A program made the position numbers and the translations under genes. A stretch of DNA of 48,225 bases, taken from positions 1 to 48,225 of the forward strand of contig JAEZCJ010000024.1 in the NCBI GenBank assembly GCA_023433615.1, written 5' to 3'. Below, piece by piece: positions 7,299 through 14,509 of the stretch. Under the pieces are notes generated by a model. That model worked only from the letters and a program-made list of their open reading frames with translations, did no database searches and was not told where the DNA came from. The DNA is from Bacillota bacterium. GTDB taxonomy: Bacteria; Bacillota; Bacilli; Paenibacillales; Paenibacillaceae. The stretch's first letter is position 1, and each line of letters opens with the position of its first letter.

Positions 7299-7982
7299 AT
7301 GAGCGGCGAGGAAATGTTCGATATCTATGACGAGCAGATGCTGCTGCTCGGACAAGCTCTGCGAAGCGAGGTCCACCGCCGCGGCTATTGGCATCGAACG
7401 TTTCACTGCTGGCTTGTCCGGCAGGAGGCGATTACGGGCAAGCTGTTCGTTCGTTTCCAGAAGCGGCAGTCCGGCAAGGATACGTTCCCGAATCGTTACG
7501 ATATCACGGTCGCAGGCCACCTTAAGGCAGGCGAGACCGTGCGGGATGCCGCCCGCGAGATCGAAGAGGAGATCGGTCTGCTGCCGCACTTCGAAGAGCT
7601 TGTATGGATCGAAGATTGCCGCGAGGAAGCGGCGGGTATCGCAGGTGGCATACCGTTCATCGACCGTGAGGTCAGCTCGGTCTATGCGTGGGCTTCCTCC
7701 GCCTCGCTTGCCGAATTCCGGCTGCAGCGCGAAGAAGTGGCAGGCATCTACGAGGCAGACGCTGACGAGTTGATCGACTTGTTCGAGGGACGTAGAGGAC
7801 GGGTTGACGCTGCCGGCTACGAGCTGCCTTCCGCCGATGATGGGAACATGATTCCCGTACGGTGCGAAGTGGCCGCCGAACAGTTCGTGGAGCGGCCGTC
7901 GACCTACTACGGCGGGCTGTTCCGCGCGTTGAAAGCACGCTTCGGCCAGCATGAGCCAGACGGGCAGCAGACTGCGCGTTAG
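7299..7982 (+). CDS. Nudix hydrolase
   Basis: 227 residues. The Nudix box lies at about 70-95 as GHLKAGE followed by REIEEEIGL, with one residue fewer in the middle spacer than the classic GX5EX7REUXEEXGU; this variant is common in the YfcD/Idi-like subfamily. The N-terminal part (RGYWHRTFHCWLV, LFVRFQKR) matches that subfamily, suggesting hydrolysis of a nucleoside or isoprenoid diphosphate in the cytoplasm; the substrate is not known. The ATG directly abuts the mscL stop, with GAAGGAG 11 bases upstream inside mscL. Its stop at 7980-7982 touches a TAA on the opposite strand, which bears on the neighbouring tyrosinase-like gene. Confidence 0.88.
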   Translation: MSGEEMFDIYDEQMLLLGQALRSEVHRRGYWHRTFHCWLVRQEAITGKLFVRFQKRQSGKDTFPNRYDITVAGHLKAGETVRDAAREIEEEIGLLPHFEELVWIEDCREEAAGIAGGIPFIDREVSSVYAWASSASLAEFRLQREEVAGIYEADADELIDLFEGRRGRVDAAGYELPSADDGNMIPVRCEVAAEQFVERPSTYYGGLFRALKARFGQHEPDGQQTAR

Positions 7983-8445
7983 CCCGCTCCCACTCGCTGT
8001 ACCAACGGTCGATCAACCCGTGGATCTGATAGAACACCGTGCTCCGCGGCGCGAGATCGAAGTCGCCAAGATCCGGTTCGTCATACAGCTCGGCCGCTTC
8101 CTGGTGGATGCAGTTATGCAGGTAGGTCGACTCGATGAAGCGCCCCAGCTCGTCGGCGGACGCGAAGGATTCGGGCATTCGGACGATGCGGGCCTCCGCG
8201 TTGCGGTCGTAACAGGATCTAGCGCGAATCGGATCCGGCACGCTGCTCCAAGGCTCCACTAGCCGTTCGTCCAAGCCTTGGCTGCGATACCAAGCGAGCG
8301 CCCTTCGAATGAACGATCGATGGAAGCTCAAGAATTGCTCGCCGTACCCTGCTGGCGATTTCTCGACATTCACGGCATGATGGGCATGATGCCAAGCGCG
8401 ATGCTCCTGCAGCAGGTTGTCGGGGAAGTTCGGGATTGCGGGCAT
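7672..8445 (-). CDS. Tyrosinase-like copper-binding protein, probably frameshifted at its 3' end
   Basis: The first ~155 residues form a compact tyrosinase/hemocyanin-type domain. EHRAWHHAHH and FLSFHRSFI resemble a CuA site; HNCIHQEAAE and FYQIHGLIDRWYSEWE resemble CuB. Such proteins use a dinuclear copper centre to oxidise phenols, though activity here is not shown. ATG 8445 has GGAGGTGT upstream. The frame continues past the domain for a further ~100 residues, wholly antisense to the Nudix gene, giving an Arg/Ser-rich tail that looks non-natural. A TAA in another frame at 7981-7979 sits exactly where a tail-to-tail stop would be expected. A one-base frameshift or sequencing error near 7985-8010 is therefore likely, and the natural gene would then be 7979-8445. 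Confidence 0.68.
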   Translation of the reverse strand: MPAIPNFPDNLLQEHRAWHHAHHAVNVEKSPAGYGEQFLSFHRSFIRRALAWYRSQGLDERLVEPWSSVPDPIRARSCYDRNAEARIVRMPESFASADELGRFIESTYLHNCIHQEAAELYDEPDLGDFDLAPRSTVFYQIHGLIDRWYSEWERANAQSAARLAHAGRSVLSTRGTARRSRSTAAPRTVRRPLRTVRESCSHHRRKAARSRQRQPVLYVPRTSRSTRQRLPRRCLPLLRAAAGIRQARRRKPTHRPS

Positions 8446-8735
8446 TGACGGTACACCTCCGATTCGCGTATTGCTAGTTATGATCCAGCATATGCGATTG
8501 CCCGAGTTCAAGTCCGGGCTGCCGATACCTTTATGGAGGAATGCGTTGCTGCCGGAGTCATTCCTCATTCGGAATAATTCCGGCTTCTGCGTTTCTTGTA
8601 CCTGTTCCCCTCCAGCAATCCGACATCCCTCGACTATTTTTTACGTTATTTCACAATCGGTTGATACTCTGATAACATCGCTGGGCAATACTTGGCATAG
8701 AGTCAGATTCATAGAACGATTGGGAGTGTTGGGCG
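8446..8735. promoter_or_regulatory. 290-base gap with palindrome CGGAATAATTCCG
   Basis: No gene is seen here. At 8570-8582 there is a perfect 13-base palindrome CGGAATAATTCCG, and AGGAATG/CATTCCT arms flank the preceding bases (about 8538-8565). These could be a regulator site for the minus-strand copper protein. A weak promoter-like TTGATA (8660) precedes the small plus-strand gene. Confidence 0.35.
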
Positions 8736-8981
8736 ATGAATATGCTGTTGGAGGCGCCAGTTGCGGTCGACAGAATCGGGGATAGTCACGAGCAGGCGGA
8801 GGCCTTGAAGGCCTCCGCGGTTAAGGGAGAACTACACGGCGCCGCGCTGACCGAGCTGCGCCTGCAGTGCGATCGCGAACTGCGCGAGTTGCAGGCTGAA
8901 TTCGATACGCTGCTGAACGAGTTGAAGATGGCTCTGCAGCGCATGCAAGCCGGACGGCGCCTCGTGCGCCGCTCCGCATGA
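8736..8981 (+). CDS. Small coiled-coil hypothetical protein (81 aa)
   Basis: Not recognised as a known family. The C-terminal half (ELRLQCDRELRELQ through LLNELKMALQRMQ) shows regular heptads of Leu and charged residues, so a single long helix or coiled-coil dimer is likely. It ends in a basic RRLVRRSA tail and has no signal peptide or membrane segment. ATG 8736 has GGGAG 9 bases upstream. Two strong inverted repeats sit in it: a 9-bp stem within codons 20-28 (about 8797-8819) and a 51-base hairpin that begins on the stop codon. It is monocistronic and flanked by opposite-strand genes. Confidence 0.55.
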   Translation: MNMLLEAPVAVDRIGDSHEQAEALKASAVKGELHGAALTELRLQCDRELRELQAEFDTLLNELKMALQRMQAGRRLVRRSA

Positions 8982-9030
8982 ACAAGGAGCCTTGGGCGTC
9001 GATCGAATCGACGTTCAAGGCTCCTTGTTC
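8980..9030. terminator. Long hairpin overlapping the stop of the small coiled-coil gene
   Basis: GAACAAGGAGCCTTG (8980-8994) pairs perfectly with 9016-9030, and CGTCGAT (8997-9003) pairs with 9007-9013. The structure begins within the TGA stop codon. No U-run follows on either strand, so termination is likely but the structure could also protect the mRNA end. Confidence 0.6.
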
Positions 9031-9059
9031 ATGGCTGCAGTGTCCGCTATTCCTATGGA

Positions 9060-9755
9060 TCAGGTACTTCTAACACTCGATATGCGATAAGGAAGATCAT
9101 CGTATACATATTCCCGCTCTTCCGCGCATTCGAACTCAACCTCAGTCTTGTATATCTCCGCCGATCTATTCGAGCCAAGCCAGATTCGCCTATGCTCCGA
9201 TAATATCAACAAGCCGTGTGCATCCCCGACTGCCGAAAATTTGTCGTCATATTCTTTGTAAGGATCCAACGAGAATGTTGCACGCAACATGTCTCTGGCC
9301 GATGGTACATGGGGCACGACCAGCCCGATCTCGCTTATCCGAAGCATATCCGTCGATCGGAACGATCCCTTGGCTTCGGCAGCATGGTCCAAGCCATGTC
9401 TGGCTATGAACTCTAGAATATTGCCAGCCTGGTCATAGAAGTAGATCGAGGTCGAATCCCATGACCTCGAATAATAAGAAGTCGATGCATTCGGCAATTC
9501 ATTCAGACGAACCCCTCTGTCCCCCAGCCAATGAATCGCTTCCTCAAGCTTATTGTTGGAGATGTCTATCGCATAATGATAAAAGGGGTTCTCCCTGCTA
9601 TCGGCGGCACGCTCGAATGTTAAGTTTGAGAGACCCACTTGCACAACGAAGCCATCCTGACGGACATCCTTGATCGGCAGCTCCATAATCGTCGAATAGA
9701 ACTTGCGCAGCTCTTCCGGGTGAGCAGCGCATAATGTAACGTTCCTAATCCGCAT
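9060..9755 (-). CDS. VOC (glyoxalase/bleomycin-resistance fold) family protein
   Basis: 231 residues with two VOC half-modules. The first opens MRIRNVTLCAAHPEELRKFYSTIMELPI, with HYAIDIS and ILEFIAR carrying possible metal-ligand His and Glu; the second begins ISEIGLVVPHVPSARDML. Members include glyoxalases, dioxygenases and resistance proteins; the specific role is unknown. It lies 17 bases after an NAD(P)H-dependent FMN reductase gene on the same strand, so the two are probably co-transcribed. The coding region is visibly AT-richer than its neighbours, which may indicate acquisition. The ribosome site is weak (GGGGC), fitting coupling to the upstream gene. Confidence 0.82.
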   Translation of the reverse strand: MRIRNVTLCAAHPEELRKFYSTIMELPIKDVRQDGFVVQVGLSNLTFERAADSRENPFYHYAIDISNNKLEEAIHWLGDRGVRLNELPNASTSYYSRSWDSTSIYFYDQAGNILEFIARHGLDHAAEAKGSFRSTDMLRISEIGLVVPHVPSARDMLRATFSLDPYKEYDDKFSAVGDAHGLLILSEHRRIWLGSNRSAEIYKTEVEFECAEEREYVYDDLPYRISSVRST

Positions 9756-9772
9756 ACGCGCCCCGTATCCGA

Positions 9773-10333
9773 CTACGTGCGCATATGGGCAGCATTATCC
9801 TTGCGGAGCGCTTGAGCAAGCGCCAGCAGCGTATCGATCGCGCGTTCGGCACGCGTGCGGACCGCTTCGTGCACGGGCGTCCCGTCCGGCGCGAATTGCC
9901 GCTGCTCGCCGCCGATGGATACCCATTCCGGCGAATTGATGCCATGCAGGTTGCGCACCATCGCCTGCAGCTGCGTCAAGGACGCAACCGCTACCGCGCC
10001 GCCGGAAGAGCTGACGGACAGCACCGGCTTGCCGGAGAAGTGGACCGAGCCCATGAAGTCCAGCGCATTCTTCAGCACGCCGGATATCGATCCGTGGTAT
10101 TCCGGTCCCCCGAGCACGATCGCATCGGCATCCTGCGCCGCCTGAAGCAGCGCCGCCAGATTCGCGTCGGAAGGCGACGCATCCGGGCTGTAGAACGGTA
10201 TCGGCTTCTCCCATAGATCGATCATGATCGGCTCGGCGCCTTTGCGCTTCGCTGCCGATGCCATGTAGCGAAGCAGCTTCGCGCTTGTCGCGCCGCTGCG
10301 GTTGCTTCCGGATACGAATATAACTCTCATCAT
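9773..10333 (-). CDS. NAD(P)H-dependent FMN reductase / flavodoxin-fold oxidoreductase
   Basis: About 186 residues with the flavodoxin-like fold of the FMN_red family (AzoR/YhdA type). The phosphate-binding loop is VSGSNRSGATSAKLL and the FMN-contact loop is GGPEYHGSISGVLKNALDF. It should reduce FMN, quinones or azo compounds in the cytoplasm using NAD(P)H. The start is uncertain: ATG 10339 sits directly behind GGAGAGGG, so ATG 10333, with 7-base spacing, is preferred. It leads a two-gene unit with the VOC protein gene. Confidence 0.88.
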   Translation of the reverse strand: MMRVIFVSGSNRSGATSAKLLRYMASAAKRKGAEPIMIDLWEKPIPFYSPDASPSDANLAALLQAAQDADAIVLGGPEYHGSISGVLKNALDFMGSVHFSGKPVLSVSSSGGAVAVASLTQLQAMVRNLHGINSPEWVSIGGEQRQFAPDGTPVHEAVRTRAERAIDTLLALAQALRKDNAAHMRT

Positions 10334-10469
10334 CTTCATCCCTCTCCTATGCCGGTATGTTCATCCGGTTCTCTACAGTTATTGTATACCCCGAGCCGTC
10401 CGGTTCCTATCGGCAATTGGGAAGGCTGTTCCCTACGCCATCGGTCGTACGACCGACGGCCGACCTCGG

Positions 10470-11156
10470 TCAGCTCTCCGCGATCCCGTGCTTCACCGCG
10501 AACAGCGCGGCCTGCGTCCGATCGGCCAAACCGAGCTTGCCTAGAATGTTGCTGACATGCGTCTTCGCGGTCTTCTCCGTAATGTCGCAGGCCGCAGCGA
10601 TCTCCTTGTTGCTGTAGCCCTTAGCGATCAGGCGCAGCACGTCAACCTCTCTGGCCGTAAGGGTGTCCATCCTCGCCCCAGGCGCGGCTTCCGACTGCGG
10701 CGCGGCCAGATGAGCCATCAGCTGCGACGTCACGGACGGATGCAGCTGCGGCCTGCCGTCCCGCACACCCCGTATCGCTTCCGCGATATCGATCGGGTCC
10801 GTATCTTTGAGCAAGTAGCCTTGCGCCCCTGCGCGAATGGCCGATACGACCTGCTCTTGGTCAGCGAATGTCGTCAGCATGATCACCTTCGCACCGGGCA
10901 GCGACCGCTTCAACCGGTCGGTCGCTTCGATCCCGTTCATGACAGGCATGATCATGTCCATGAGCACCACATCCGGCTTCAGCCGTGCGGCTTGATCGAC
11001 GGCTTCTTGACCGTCCGGCGACTCCCCGACAACCACCATGTCCGCCTGCATGGACAGATAGTACCGCAGCCCTTGGCGCACGATGGCATGGTCGTCCACG
11101 ATCATCACCTTAATCGGTTCGCCATTCGCTCTATTCCCCTCTGTTCCCTCGCTCAC
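10470..11156 (-). CDS. NarL/FixJ-family response regulator
   Basis: 228 residues. The receiver domain (about 15-130) has the acidic pair VDDHAIVRQGL, the phosphoacceptor in VVLMDMIMPVMNG, and the conserved Thr and Lys (LTTFADQ, LLKDTD). The LuxR-type helix-turn-helix (about 160-225) reads LTAREVDVLRLIAKGYSNKEIA with TEKTAKTHVSNILGKL. It acts as a DNA-binding output for the kinase encoded 11 bases upstream. The start is GTG with GGGGGAAC about 6 bases before it. The arrangement resembles LiaRS/DegSU-type or YhcZ/YhcY-type systems; the target genes are not evident. Confidence 0.93.
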   Translation of the reverse strand: MSEGTEGNRANGEPIKVMIVDDHAIVRQGLRYYLSMQADMVVVGESPDGQEAVDQAARLKPDVVLMDMIMPVMNGIEATDRLKRSLPGAKVIMLTTFADQEQVVSAIRAGAQGYLLKDTDPIDIAEAIRGVRDGRPQLHPSVTSQLMAHLAAPQSEAAPGARMDTLTAREVDVLRLIAKGYSNKEIAAACDITEKTAKTHVSNILGKLGLADRTQAALFAVKHGIAES

Positions 11157-11167
11157 GCACGTTCCCC

Positions 11168-12799
11168 CTATAGCGGCAGCCTAACCGTAATTACCGTCCC
11201 GCTCCCGATATCGCTTGATACCGCGAGCGTCCCGCCTACGGCTTGGGCGCGTTCCTTCATCGTCTGCATGCCGTAACCGTCTCCGCTGACGCCTGTAGAG
11301 AAGCCTCGGCCGCTGTCTGTGACCGTCATCGTAACCTCCCATTCCGAGCAGGCTAACGCAACCGAAGCATGCTTCGTGCCGGCATGCTTGCTAATATTGT
11401 TCAGTGCCTCTTGCCCGATCCGCCAGAGCGCCTCCTCGATCCGCTCCGGCAGCGCGCGCGGATCGCCTGCTTGGTAGGATACAGCAATGCCGATTCGCTC
11501 GCCGTAACGGAATAACCCGGTCAGCAATCCCTCCTCCAGCCCGGACGGCCGCAGCTGCCGAATCATCGCGCGCATCTCGGCCAGCGCGTCGCGGGAGAGC
11601 CGGTTCACCTCGCGGAGTCCGCAGGCGACCGCCTCGGGCGCGTCCTTCAACGCGCTCTCCAAGCCGCGTGCATTAAGACTGAGCGAGAACAGCATCTGGG
11701 ATACCGAGTCGTGCAGGTCGCGCGCGATCCGCGTGCGCTCCTCATAGCGGGCAAGCTCGCTGCTCTGCTCGTACAGCCACGCATTCTCGTAGGCAAGCGA
11801 TGCATGCGAGGCAAGCGCCTCAAGCACCTCCGCGTCGACTTCGTCGAAGCATGCGGGATGCGGACCGCCGGCTACTAGCAGTCCGAATAGCTGCCCGCGC
11901 ATGAGAATCGGCACGGCTGTGCCTGCCCGCAACAAGGAGGATTGGACCTGCTCGGCCGAGCTCTCTTCCTGCTTCAATCGGGTGAACGGCTCCTCTGACA
12001 GGATCGCGACCGACCGGCCGCCTGCCAGTTCGGCTTCCCAGCCATCCGGCAATTCTGCCGCCTGCCATTCCTCGAGGCCTGCGTAACGTCCCTGGGTCCA
12101 GCCGCACTTAATGACGAAGCGGCCGTCATCCCGCGTAAGCAGCACGACTGTCGGCCATTCGAACACCTCGCCGATCTGCTGAACAATCGTGCGCGCGATC
12201 GCCTTCTTGTCGAGCAAGGATGCCAGCTTCATCGCCACGCCGATGAGCCGCTCGAACCGATCCGCGCGCTTGCGTTCCTTGCGAAACAACCGGATCCGAT
12301 GCGCAGCCGTCCCGATCTGGAACGCTACCGCCTGCAGGAGCGCCAGCTCTCCGGACGTAAAATGCTTCTTCCCCGGCGAAGCAACATTAAGCAGGCCGAT
12401 CAATTGTTCTCCGGACCAGAGCGGAATCGTCGCATGATGCGTGATGCCTGCCGTATCGCCCGCGCACAGCCGGTTGGCGTCCTCGAGTCTTTTGCAGCTG
12501 AGGATGTTGACGGCATGCTGTAATCGTCCGTCCCAGAAGCGGTCGAGACACCAGCAGCCCCCGGCGCGCATCGGCTGCTTCCCGTCCCTAGCCAGTGCCG
12601 GCGGCAAGCCGGCATCCGCCGCGCAGGTGAATCGCCCCTTACGCTCCGCGAGGAAGATCCACCCGGCCGCAAGTCCGGTCATCTCCAGCAGCCTGACCAA
12701 CACGTCATCCAGCATGGGCTCCAGCTCATCGGCCCGGTTGATCGTCTCCGCGATCTCCTTCATGATCTCCAGCTCGCGTACGCGGTCCGCCTGCCCCAT
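11168..12799 (-). CDS. GAF-domain sensor histidine kinase (HisKA_3, DegS/NarX-like)
   Basis: 543 residues from ATG 12799, chosen for its GGAGGGG site with 6-base spacing; an upstream frame to 12943 has no good site. There are no membrane segments. Two GAF domains cover about 25-165 and 185-330, the second preceded by a short coiled helix. The dimerisation helix has ARDLHDSVSQMLFSLSL with the phospho-His, followed by a HATPase_c with EALNNISKHAGT, VTDSGRGF and GYGMQTMKERA. It is a cytoplasmic sensor, and its GAF domains may bind a small molecule, haem or a cluster. The first GAF carries several Cys residues (GGCWCLDRF, ILSCKRLEDANRLCAG), which suggests redox or metal sensing. It is co-transcribed with the NarL-type regulator. 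Confidence 0.92.
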   Translation of the reverse strand: MGQADRVRELEIMKEIAETINRADELEPMLDDVLVRLLEMTGLAAGWIFLAERKGRFTCAADAGLPPALARDGKQPMRAGGCWCLDRFWDGRLQHAVNILSCKRLEDANRLCAGDTAGITHHATIPLWSGEQLIGLLNVASPGKKHFTSGELALLQAVAFQIGTAAHRIRLFRKERKRADRFERLIGVAMKLASLLDKKAIARTIVQQIGEVFEWPTVVLLTRDDGRFVIKCGWTQGRYAGLEEWQAAELPDGWEAELAGGRSVAILSEEPFTRLKQEESSAEQVQSSLLRAGTAVPILMRGQLFGLLVAGGPHPACFDEVDAEVLEALASHASLAYENAWLYEQSSELARYEERTRIARDLHDSVSQMLFSLSLNARGLESALKDAPEAVACGLREVNRLSRDALAEMRAMIRQLRPSGLEEGLLTGLFRYGERIGIAVSYQAGDPRALPERIEEALWRIGQEALNNISKHAGTKHASVALACSEWEVTMTVTDSGRGFSTGVSGDGYGMQTMKERAQAVGGTLAVSSDIGSGTVITVRLPL

Positions 12800-12904
12800 C
12801 CGGCACCCCTCCATCTTCGTCATCCCGCTATTTCCCAGAAAAGCCCTGCTGCTTCTATTGTACATGATACGAAGGCGTGAGCAGAAGGGATAGCCCGAGC
12901 AACG

Positions 12905-12940
12905 CAAAAAAGCGCGGCTCCGAAATCTCGGAAACCGCGC
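12905..12940 (-). terminator. Terminator at the distal end of the tRNA-Thr island
   Basis: GCGCGG...TCCGA pairs with TCGGA...CCGCGC (12912-12940); on the minus strand it is followed by a T6 run. It resembles the terminator directly behind the intact tRNA at about 14149-14194, and it lies 17 bases past the duplicated tRNA 3' end. Confidence 0.75.
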
Positions 12941-12957
12941 CATGCTTGTGAAATTAG

Positions 12958-12987
12958 TGGTGCTGATGAAGGGACTCGAACTCCCGG
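12958..12987 (-). repeat. Duplicated 3' end of tRNA-Thr (att-like direct repeat)
   Basis: Thirty bases here match the 3' end of the intact tRNA-Thr plus its CCA (14211-14240) with two mismatches and in the same orientation. Similarity stops abruptly after that. No 5' half of a tRNA is found upstream, so this is not a complete gene. The arrangement is that left by tRNA-targeted integration: intact tRNA at one end, 3' fragment at the other. Confidence 0.7.
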
Positions 12988-13047
12988 AGCAGCCTACTCT
13001 TGGTTCATATCATCCGGATGCCATAGGCCAGCAGGGATTCGTGATTC

Positions 13048-13563
13048 TTAAAATGGCTTACCTCCATTAACAACGATATCGGACCTTGTATACAGGAACC
13101 CGTCGGAAGCTCGTGCACTTTTGATTTCTCCTCCAGCCATAACCAATCCCGAGTCGGACTCAACAACAATTTTCCCGTATGCAGGGCGGTCATCGCAGGA
13201 ATTAGCAGTACCCGCACCTACAACCAGAATATAGTGATTTGTGCTTTTTCCGGCTAGAGTAAATGTTGTGCCTGGCGTAATCGTTCCAGTTGGATAGCCT
13301 GCTGAGTTTTGTGTCGGGATAGTGATCTCCGAACCTGCATCGTTGTATAGCCGAAGAGTGATATCAGTTGAGCTGCTCCCGATATTGTTTACATTGAAAT
13401 ATAGACTCGTGTACCACGCAGATGAACTGCAAGCTGCATTATTCTGAATCGTAAACCATTGTACCCGACTCGCCTCACCTGTTACAGAGGTTGCCGAAAT
13501 CGTCAGAATCGCAGCCACCAACATCGCGAACATACCAACCTTTGAAATCAGTCCTTTTCTCAC
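13048..13563 (-). CDS. Hypothetical secreted protein
   Basis: 171 residues with a signal peptide: basic VRKGLISK, hydrophobic VGMFAMLVAAILTISA, and a likely cleavage near VTGEA-S. The mature part is beta-rich, with Ser, Thr and Gly, and resembles a small sandwich domain: WYTSLYFNVNNIGSS, ITLRLYNDAGSEI, TPGTTFTLAGKSTNHYILV. Two Cys (ACSSSA and NSCDD) could form a disulfide. The family is not recognised. The start is GTG at 13563 with AAGGGG 8 bases upstream; a longer in-frame reading from 13611 lacks a site. GC content is clearly lower than that of the flanking chromosomal genes, and it is the only intact gene between the duplicated tRNA ends, so it is probably island cargo. Confidence 0.75.
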   Translation of the reverse strand: MRKGLISKVGMFAMLVAAILTISATSVTGEASRVQWFTIQNNAACSSSAWYTSLYFNVNNIGSSSTDITLRLYNDAGSEITIPTQNSAGYPTGTITPGTTFTLAGKSTNHYILVVGAGTANSCDDRPAYGKIVVESDSGLVMAGGEIKSARASDGFLYTRSDIVVNGGKPF

Positions 13564-13757
13564 ACCATGCACCCCTTGTTCAATTTGGTATAATGTTACA
13601 GCATTTAACAAGGTAAAAAAAGACTACTATTCTACATTTTCCTACATTATGCTAGTAAGTTAGGTATGCTGAATCAGCCCTCTCTCTCGCATAATCGGCT
13701 CTATTATCAATAACGTCCGAACCGCTCCGGCTGCCAGCGACCGCTGCCCTGTGCTGT

Positions 13758-14115
13758 CTAGAACAGCTCAGCAACCCGATCAGTGATACCCGTTGGCGTC
13801 ACTTCCGGCTCGCGATAGTCGATGGCTGGCATAAACGGTTCGAGCAGCACTAACAGTCGTTCCGTATTCCACGTCCATTCCCCACCAAGTTTGCCGCCCA
13901 GATCCGGACTCGCTCCGCCACCGCGAACTTGCTCGAGAGGCTCCGCTAGTATCCAATCCGCTCCTCGTAATCCTGAGCACCATGCTGTCTGTGATCGCCA
14001 ACTCGCTGTATAGCCAAGCCCACCACGTCCTACCGAATATGCGGGCAGCACTTCTAAAGAACACGGGAAGATCGATCACAAGCCGCAAAAACAAAACCCA
14101 AAATCGCTTTAGCAC
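13758..14115 (-). pseudogene. Degenerate coding remnant in the island
   Basis: Two overlapping minus-strand frames look like parts of one broken protein. The first begins MLKRFWVLFLRLVIDLPVF (from 14115), a hydrophobic N-terminus. The second frame carries GADWILAEPLEQVRGGG and ends LLEPFMPAIDYREPEVTP...DRVAELF at 13758. A frame change near 13960-13985 would join them. No family is recognised. The wider gap 13612-14148 otherwise holds only AT-rich sequence with no promoter I can support. Confidence 0.4.
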
Positions 14116-14148
14116 GCGAAAGGATAGATGTACGGTAGATCAAGCGCC

Positions 14149-14194
14149 AAAACACAAAAACGGCGCGGTTCCCGTGTTACCGGAAAACCGCGCC
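14149..14194 (-). terminator. Terminator immediately downstream of tRNA-Thr
   Basis: GGCGCGGTT (14162-14170) pairs with AACCGCGCC (14186-14194), with a short inner stem. On the minus strand it is followed by GTTTTTGTGTTTTG. It ends the tRNA transcript about 17 bases after the CCA. Confidence 0.8.
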
Positions 14195-14210
14195 GTGACT
14201 GGTTTTTTAA

Positions 14211-14286
<76 letters not shown>

Positions 14287-14317
14287 AAGTGTCTCTAGTG
14301 CTTCAAGCGACTTTTAT

Positions 14318-14346
14318 AGAATACCGAGTTTCGAAATAAAAGTCAA
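14318..14346 (-). promoter_or_regulatory. Promoter of tRNA-Thr
   Basis: On the minus strand TTGACT (14346-14341), a 17-base spacer, and TATTCT (14323-14318) form a sigma-A promoter about 32 bases before the tRNA 5' end. Confidence 0.75.
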
Positions 14347-14445
14347 GCGCTTTTCGAGGTAAAATTTTTCCGTCTGCATTCGAGCTATTTGCCCGGTTAT
14401 TGTCCCCGGCGCATGCCTATTCCATACCCACAGCCATTAACTAAA

Positions 14446-14474
14446 TTGTCGGATGCCCCCAAATTCGATATACT
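14446..14474 (+). promoter_or_regulatory. Promoter of the MBOAT/SGNH operon
   Basis: TTGTCG (14446-14451), a 17-base spacer and TATACT (14469-14474) form a sigma-A type promoter 35 bases before the MBOAT start. Confidence 0.65.
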
Positions 14475-14509
14475 TGTACTCAAATCGACAGAGGACGTGA
14501 CCGACACGC

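Noticed and set aside
8500..8525. tRNA T-arm-like GAGTTCAAGTCC
   Set aside because: The flanking bases cannot form the T-stem or any cloverleaf.
12958..13040. Possible second tRNA gene
   Set aside because: Only the 3' 30 bases match; no matching 5' acceptor strand or anticodon arm is present upstream.
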